Shown here one piece after another: positions 58,516 through 64,000 of a stretch of 64,000 nucleotides of DNA. Both the position numbers and the translations under genes were made by a program. Source of the DNA: Cristatella mucedo (lineage: Eukaryota; Bryozoa; Phylactolaemata; Cristatellidae). The DNA lies in NCBI GenBank assembly GCA_009760855.2, contig WPIO01000003.1, forward strand, positions 13,999,001-14,063,000. The letters run 5' to 3'. Each line of letters opens with the position of its first letter. Positions within the stretch are counted from its first letter, which is position 1. The notes under the pieces were generated by a model, which worked only from the letters and a program-made list of their open reading frames with translations, ran no database searches and was not told the origin of the DNA.

Positions 58516-60159
58516 GACATAAACCAGCTTACAAGAAACTATGGTAGTGATATAGGTACCATCCTTTCCTTCTACAGCCTGGTGGCGCCGTCAAGATGCA
58601 GCGACCACAACTGGTTGCTTGGGAAGCTCCTTTAAAATAAGGACCGTTACTTGATAAGTAGGGGGAAATGCAGAAAATAAGCTACCTGTTCATATTATCT
58701 ATGCTACGGTCCGCAGCAAAAGAAGAGTTTTTTCTTCGGGTCTCAGATTGCATAACGAAGGTTCCTAATTTTTGCCGAACGGTGCTAGCTGTTCTTCTAT
58801 CGCCGATTGTGGCACTCTCTTCCTAAACGTCCTTTGCTCTTACCCATATGTCTTTTTTACTGCCTTGAGTATTTTTCTACTTCAGCTATACTTTGCAGCC
58901 TTGTATTTTTGCATGAGGTGCACTCTGCTTACTCAAAATCTGAATACTTTAAAGGCCACAATAGGTAACTCTCCAGAGTCATACTCCTGCAGATCCCGTG
59001 GCTTTGTGGAGAGTTAACAGATCGAGATATGCAATACTACATCAGCAATCAGCATTAGCGACGAGTCCTTTGAAGTTCTTTCAGCTTGACAGAGTGCTTG
59101 AAATGAGTTGGGAGTAGTGGAGTGTAAAAGAAAGAAGCGTGTTGGTGTCTACCTATCCTACTGACGGCTTGAGATCTAAACCAGGTAATTGACTATTTCG
59201 ACCAATGCCCTTGTATTGCTACTCTTGTCACCACAAGCATTCAGTTCTAACTCGACATCGAATGCTAACAATTATCGCTAATGAATTTACTTTGTAAAAG
59301 TGAGAACGATTATTCGAAGTGGAATAACGATTAAGTGTGAGAACTGCATGCTCAGGCATTAGGCTTAGAGATTGGCTACTCCTATTACTTGTCCCGATGC
59401 TGCCGCACTGGAGCACATGGAGCTGAAGCAATCAGTTGACTAAAAGCCAATCGAAGCCAATATAATTCTCATTAATATCAAGATACAAAACAGTGCTTAT
59501 TAATCTGTAGTACCTTGATGAAAACCAGTTCAACTTCCCTATGTGATGCTTCCGACGGCTGAGCCTCGCCAGGGCAGCAGCTTCTGGTGCCATTATTGGC
59601 CGACCTTCCCTGGTCATTTATTCGATATCAAATGAGCAGCCAGCATAAAAATAGAATCTGCTGTTGGCCAGAAGCAATCCGGGCTGGAACGAGTCTGCCC
59701 CTCTTCCTTTGCTGGAAGTAACTCGAGCAGGCATGCATTTGAAGGCATTGAAGCACTGGATCAACATGCTAGGTAGAAAATAAATTTGGCAATGCAAGTC
59801 ATCAGCAGAAGTGGCACGGTGCAACTCCAGGCAACATTTGAGTGGCGGTATGACTGATGTCCCAAATGCTCACCGATGGAAACAGCATGCTTGTTGTTAG
59901 TCCCAGCTTTATTCGTTATCCCTGATACGAATCTGATCCAATTATTCCCTGACTGGATTTGTAATTCGGATCGTGATATTCCATTGGCTACTAGGGAAAA
60001 TGTAGTTCTTTCCCGAGTGCAATAAAAAAATCGCGAAAATGTGTTCCTATATTTGATAGATGTTAATAAAAAACAACAAATATTTAAAATGCTGTAGATT
60101 TAGGAGAGGATGTAGAGGATCTGGTAGATTTTGAAACTTTTTCATCACTCTGTACATCT

Positions 60160-60546
60160 GTGTGTCCTCTGCATGGAAGTAAAAGCCTAGATTGTGCTGG
60201 GAGATTACCTTGGCAAGAGAATGAGTGTATACATTTTGATAATAAGTGGACCAAGCACAGAGCCATAAGGTACGACGTACTTTAGAGGCTCCTCGGATGA
60301 TTGCTGCCCATTGATATCAATGCTCTGGAGTCTCTCACTAAGATAGGACCTGAACCATCGCAGTGCCAGTGATGCCCAGGCAAGAGGACAGACACTAGAG
60401 AAGGATTTGTTGATCAATAGTGCCAAATGCTGCCGTAAGAAGCTGAGAGACTTTACCCGAGTCTGCATTCTTCAGTAAGTCCTTAAGCAACCAGCAGCAA
60501 TGCAGCCTCAGTGAAATGATTAGCTCTAAAACCTGACTGGAACTCA
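60160..60546 (-). mobile_element. LINE family A reverse-transcriptase fragment
   Basis: On the minus strand: LALRWFRSYLSERLQSIDIN and SSEEPLKYVVPYGSVLGPL, typical of this family ([14 protein letters not shown] elsewhere). Truncated at both ends; one side abuts the Tigger fossil. Confidence 0.85.
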
Positions 60547-62060
60547 CATTCTAGCTTTGGTGACCCTGAAGTCCGTAGTATTGTCATTGCAGAGATCTGC
60601 TTCTCCATTGCCGTCACCTTGATTAGGGTGATGTACATTGGCTGTGTCCTGGTCCTCTACCCACTTCTCCAGAAGATCCTTAATGGCTGCGGTAGAGATT
60701 GGTTGCTTGGATAGCTCCTCCTTGTCCCCAGAAGAAGCTTTCTTCTGTCCTTCCACGTGTTCGTGTTCCATGAGGGCTCGCAGTTCTTTGGTCGTGACAT
60801 CGGCCTGGTCCTGGCTCTTCAGTCGTGACATCGTCCTCTAGCAGTTCCTACACATCCTCTTCCTCCTCCACCTTAAAGTCCCGGTCTCTTGTGGAGGAAA
60901 CTTTGTTCTCCACCAGTTCGTTATCTTCTTCTGGTTGTCTCTGCGTCTAGGCAGGATTCAGCCTCTTCCAGGCTGAGTTGTGGGTTCTTTGAGTGACTTC
61001 TACCCATGCCTTCTGGATGAGCGCGATGCTTCAACGACGTCAAAGTTTTCCTTCCAGAATTTGTGGACCGTCATGTTGGGAGAAAACTGGAAGACTTCAA
61101 AGACCCTTCTGAAGAGTGCTCTTGTGTAGAACTTCGTGAAGTTGGCGACCATCTCCTGGTGCATGGACTGAAGAAGTGAAGCTGTGTTGAGAGATAGGTA
61201 CTGGACATTGATAAAGTCAAAGTACTCATCCGGGTTTTATGGGTAGTCAGGGGCATTTTCTTGCAGCAGCCAAGCTTTCAGTGGCAGGCCTCTCTCGAGT
61301 ATGTGCAGTTCGACACTTGGCGAGAAGGTTTCCGGGATCTACTCCTTAAAGATTGATTAGGTCACCCAAGCTTGCTGGTTGAACTTGCACGTGACAAGCA
61401 GCTTTGATTTGACGACATTGCTCTTTTTGAAAGCTCCGGGATTCCCTGAGTGGTGAGTGGACTTGATCTTAATGTTTCCACTGGTATTGGAAGCGTCAAG
61501 GGGTGTCAAACTGAAAAAGTCTCCTCCTCTTTGATGATGTTGACCCTGTTAGGCATGTTTTTTCCTAAAAATCCCAGCTTCGTCACCGTTAAAGACATGC
61601 TGTGGACTGTACCCATCTTCTTCGACGAATTTATAGAACTTATCTGCTAACTTCTTTTTTGTCAACACTGCCTGCCTCACTATGCACGATGACACTGCAG
61701 ATCTCTCTTATTTTCCTGAACCTGTGTAACCACCTGCTGGTCTTGAGCTTTTCTTCTTCCTCTTCTTGTAAGCTTATTCTTGGATTTGATGATCTTTTCA
61801 GCTCTTGATAAATGACCTTGGTTTTCTCACAGACGATTTCCCCAGGAGTTATATCTCTTTTCACCTGTCTGTCGTTGAGCCAAATCAGCAGTAAACTCTC
61901 CATTTCGTAGCAAGTTAAATTCCTCAGCTTTAGTGAGTGGATCAGTGAAATTGTCTTGACCACTCTGGCTTGCGAAACTGGCTCCTTTGCTTAAATTGTC
62001 CCAATGGTTGACTTGTTGTCTCTATACTGCACTGCAAGATGTGTAACGTTAGCCCCGACT
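60547..62060 (-). pseudogene. Tigger-type (pogo) transposase fossil
   Basis: Reading right to left: YRDNKSTIGTI (end of the first helix-turn-helix), ESLLLIWLNDRQVKRDITPG with KTSRWLHRFRK (CENP-B-type DNA-binding domain), SVIVHSEAGS, then the DDE part with NEDE-type region decayed (GKNMPNRVNI), LQENAPDYP for the second Asp block, KAWLL, FDFINVQYLSLNTASLLQSM, FTKFYTRALFRRVFEVFQFS, and the C-terminus AIKDLLEKWVEDQDTANVHH and LCNDNTTDFR. This is the full order of Tigger transposases. It has several stops and frameshifts, so it is inactive. Confidence 0.92.
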
Positions 62061-63117
62061 TCTTTCCTGCAGAATATCTTTTGTATATAGCAGTCTCATG
62101 ATTATTATTATAACTATTGTTATTAATAACTCAATCGATGAAAGTCCATTGCAGCCGGGAATGCATTGGCAGTGTAACTGCATGTGTAAAGGGTATCGAG
62201 TGTGTGCCCAGATCACGGATCCGACGTTATATACGACTGCAGCCCACAGGCTGCTCAAGCGATGCGCCGGCTCGCTACGATAACAGCCATCGTTAGTTAG
62301 TGCAGCATTGGGGCAGTGGGAAGAGGGGGCTCACATGTTTATTCATTACGAAAAAGATCAGGAGCCTTCTTAGGACCGCTCTTATGAGCAGCACTAAAAA
62401 AGCAGCTCAAATGTTCGAATTTGGAAAACTGCCTGAAACAAATGAGAAGAAGAATTAAGAACCAAAGGAAGATGAGCATTACGTATCCTAAAAACGTAAC
62501 TTCACAGCACATACATAGCCACAACACAGACATAAAAACATACTTGAAAACACAAAACAATACAAAAGGAAGCAAAAGAACACAACAGACTTTCGGGATT
62601 GCTAAATGAAAAGCGGTAGCCATTTCCCTTGTTTGATTTTTTCGCAAACAGTCAAACGTTCGCGAACGAACGCTGTTTGGCTCGGTTAGAAGGAATGGCC
62701 GACCTATGTGACTTTGCTGGCCTGCGGTCGTACCTCTACAATCCTGGTGGGTAGTCTATTCCGAGGTCGTATCCTCTCTGGGGAAGTATGGGTTTTCTTC
62801 ACTTATTGCGGTGGTTTTACCCTTCCCTCATTTGACCCTTTCGGTGTAATGTCACTTAGTTAACACCTTTAAGGCTCGATTTGGCGATAAATAAATTGGT
62901 ATGAAAACGTGTGTCCTCCGATGATTTACAGGAAATATGCAGTTGCTTATCTATTCAAAGGCTCTATTCTGCCCGAATACTTGTGAAGCTCCTACAAACT
63001 CTTTGGGTTCGGTTCGTAACCCGGAAACGGGTTCGTCACCCGAGTCATTTTTGTAAACCTGGGTGTTCGTAACCCGGATTTTCGTTACCCGAGGTGTTCG
63101 TAATCCGGGATCCACTG
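62061..63117 (-). mobile_element. 5' non-coding part and inverted end of the Tigger element
   Basis: Read on the minus strand, the outer end is CAGTGGATCCCGGATTACGA, then ACACCTCGGGTAACG, with several CGGGTTACGAAC-like motifs up to 63010. Further in, GTTCGCGAACGTTTGACTG near 62650 is typical of Tigger leader sequence. A target TA next to the end is not preserved, and the opposite inverted end was not found. Confidence 0.65.
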
Positions 63118-64000
63118 TTTTTATTGCCACCAACCGAGAAGCTCGCAAAGCCTTCCCAAAGGAACCTCTGACTAAGCAGTGGTCAATAAAGAGGTGACTG
63201 CTTCGGGATGCATATCAACGACCTGGGTGGCGAAGTACGAGCATCTTAGCTCTGGGCTAAAATCCAGGTGAAAGGTGAGAGTCTGCCAGCTCTTCTGCAT
63301 CTACCGACAAGTTATGACCATGCCTGTCGTAACTCTTATCCAAGGGCAACTGACACAGGCAGAATTAGATTACAGCAGTAAACTGCATGCTGGCTAGTTA
63401 CTTGAGTTAATCAGATCAACCCTTTACAAAGGCTAGGCAATTAACATAAACACAACCCCAATTTATCGGCCACTGCAAAACAAAGGCGTGCAATCAGTCG
63501 GGTTATGACAGTTGCCAGGGCTGATTAGCAGTTCCGGTCATGATTATCCCAAACCTGAATCATAACCTATCGCTCAGATCTTATTAACAGACATCTGAAG
63601 CGATCATCTTTCAGCTCCAGTGCATTCACCTACCAGTCCCTGACCTGTAGTGAGTTTGCTGTCATACCACAGAACATCCCGCAAGAAAGCACACGCTCTT
63701 TTTCTTTATTAAGGTATGTGCAATTCTGATGGCCATCGTGTACCGCTATCGGGGACATATCTGGATTCGGTGGAGTGACCTCTATGATTTGCCATGCTTG
63801 GAAGCTCTAGCTTCACTGGGAAGCATCCTGCAAGTGTGAGGTTGTGAGGTCTAGCAACAGTTATGAGCACTGAGCTGTCTGCAAAAGACTTGAGATCCGA
63901 ATCAGCCAACACGCGTTTGTAGCAGTGTGAAGATAGAGGCTAACTTGCTCTAGCTCAACTGCAGTCTAAGGAAAGAGAGATTCGACTGACAGGGTCACCT
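63118..64000. other. Right edge, unassigned
   Basis: No open frame, tRNA-like box pair or repeat match that I can support. Confidence 0.4.

Larger units (their letters stand above)
57611..60159. other. Unassigned stretch with microsatellites
   Basis: Contains a TG-rich tract at about 58062-58170 and a CT run at 58436-58513. Outside these I see no gene, RNA or named element. Confidence 0.4.

Noticed and set aside
57965-58522. 185-codon open frame with Cys/Val and Ser/Leu runs
   Set aside because: Built from TG and CT microsatellites; no homology or splice structure.
62339-62647. Membrane-protein-like minus-strand frame (hydrophobic segments)
   Set aside because: Lies within the Tigger leader region; hydrophobicity reflects T-rich antisense sequence and there is no homology.

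Overview
This is a piece of a nuclear genome from an animal, most likely a non-vertebrate one. It is not bacterial or viral. It has spliced genes with GT-AG introns of 1 to 10 kb, many decayed LINE and tRNA-SINE copies, several classes of cut-and-paste transposon, solo LTRs and microsatellites. Almost every open frame is short, and most belong to transposon remains. The species cannot be fixed from the sequence; the two host genes are conserved across animals.

Host genes. Two genes are arranged head to head around a CpG-rich stretch at about 22.4-23.25 kb. Leftward (minus strand) runs the 5' end of an ARHGAP39/Vilse (CrossGAP) RhoGAP gene. Its first three coding exons (22907-22917, 21552-21653, 11698-11836) join in frame to give 84 residues with two WW domains; the rest of the gene lies in 1-11697 or beyond the left edge. 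Rightward (plus strand) runs a complete GID8 (TWA1) gene, a CTLH E3 ubiquitin-ligase subunit. Its four coding exons (23270-23402, 32724-32920, 37283-37480, 40220-40396) give about 234 residues, or 229 with an alternative start.

Repeats. The introns and everything right of about 40.4 kb are filled with mobile elements. The commonest is an L2-like LINE (family A) with 3' tails of (ATT)n. A second, related LINE (family B) is best seen at about 30.1-32.2 kb. There are two tRNA-derived SINE families. SINE-1 has a 3' end that closely resembles the stem-loop tail of LINE family A, so the two look like a SINE/LINE pair. SINE-2 has a different tail. Other elements are Tc1 and Tigger transposase fossils, a Tigger-type MITE, a 1.4 kb element with TGTAAC ends and CCGG target duplications, a nested hAT-like MITE, and two solo LTRs.

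Layout. 1-22.9 kb: ARHGAP39 introns and exons with LINEs and SINEs. 22.4-23.25 kb: shared promoter. 23.25-40.4 kb: GID8. 41.1-43.8 kb: a tandem duplication of 1347 bp with no difference seen. 45-54.5 kb: LINEs, two solo LTRs, a nested MITE and a CT-rich satellite. 55.4-57.6 kb: a LINE carrying a transposon that itself carries a MITE. 60-63.1 kb: LINE and Tigger fossil. No new gene system was found; the most informative observations are the divergent gene pair, the SINE/LINE tail sharing, the nested insertions and the perfect tandem duplication.
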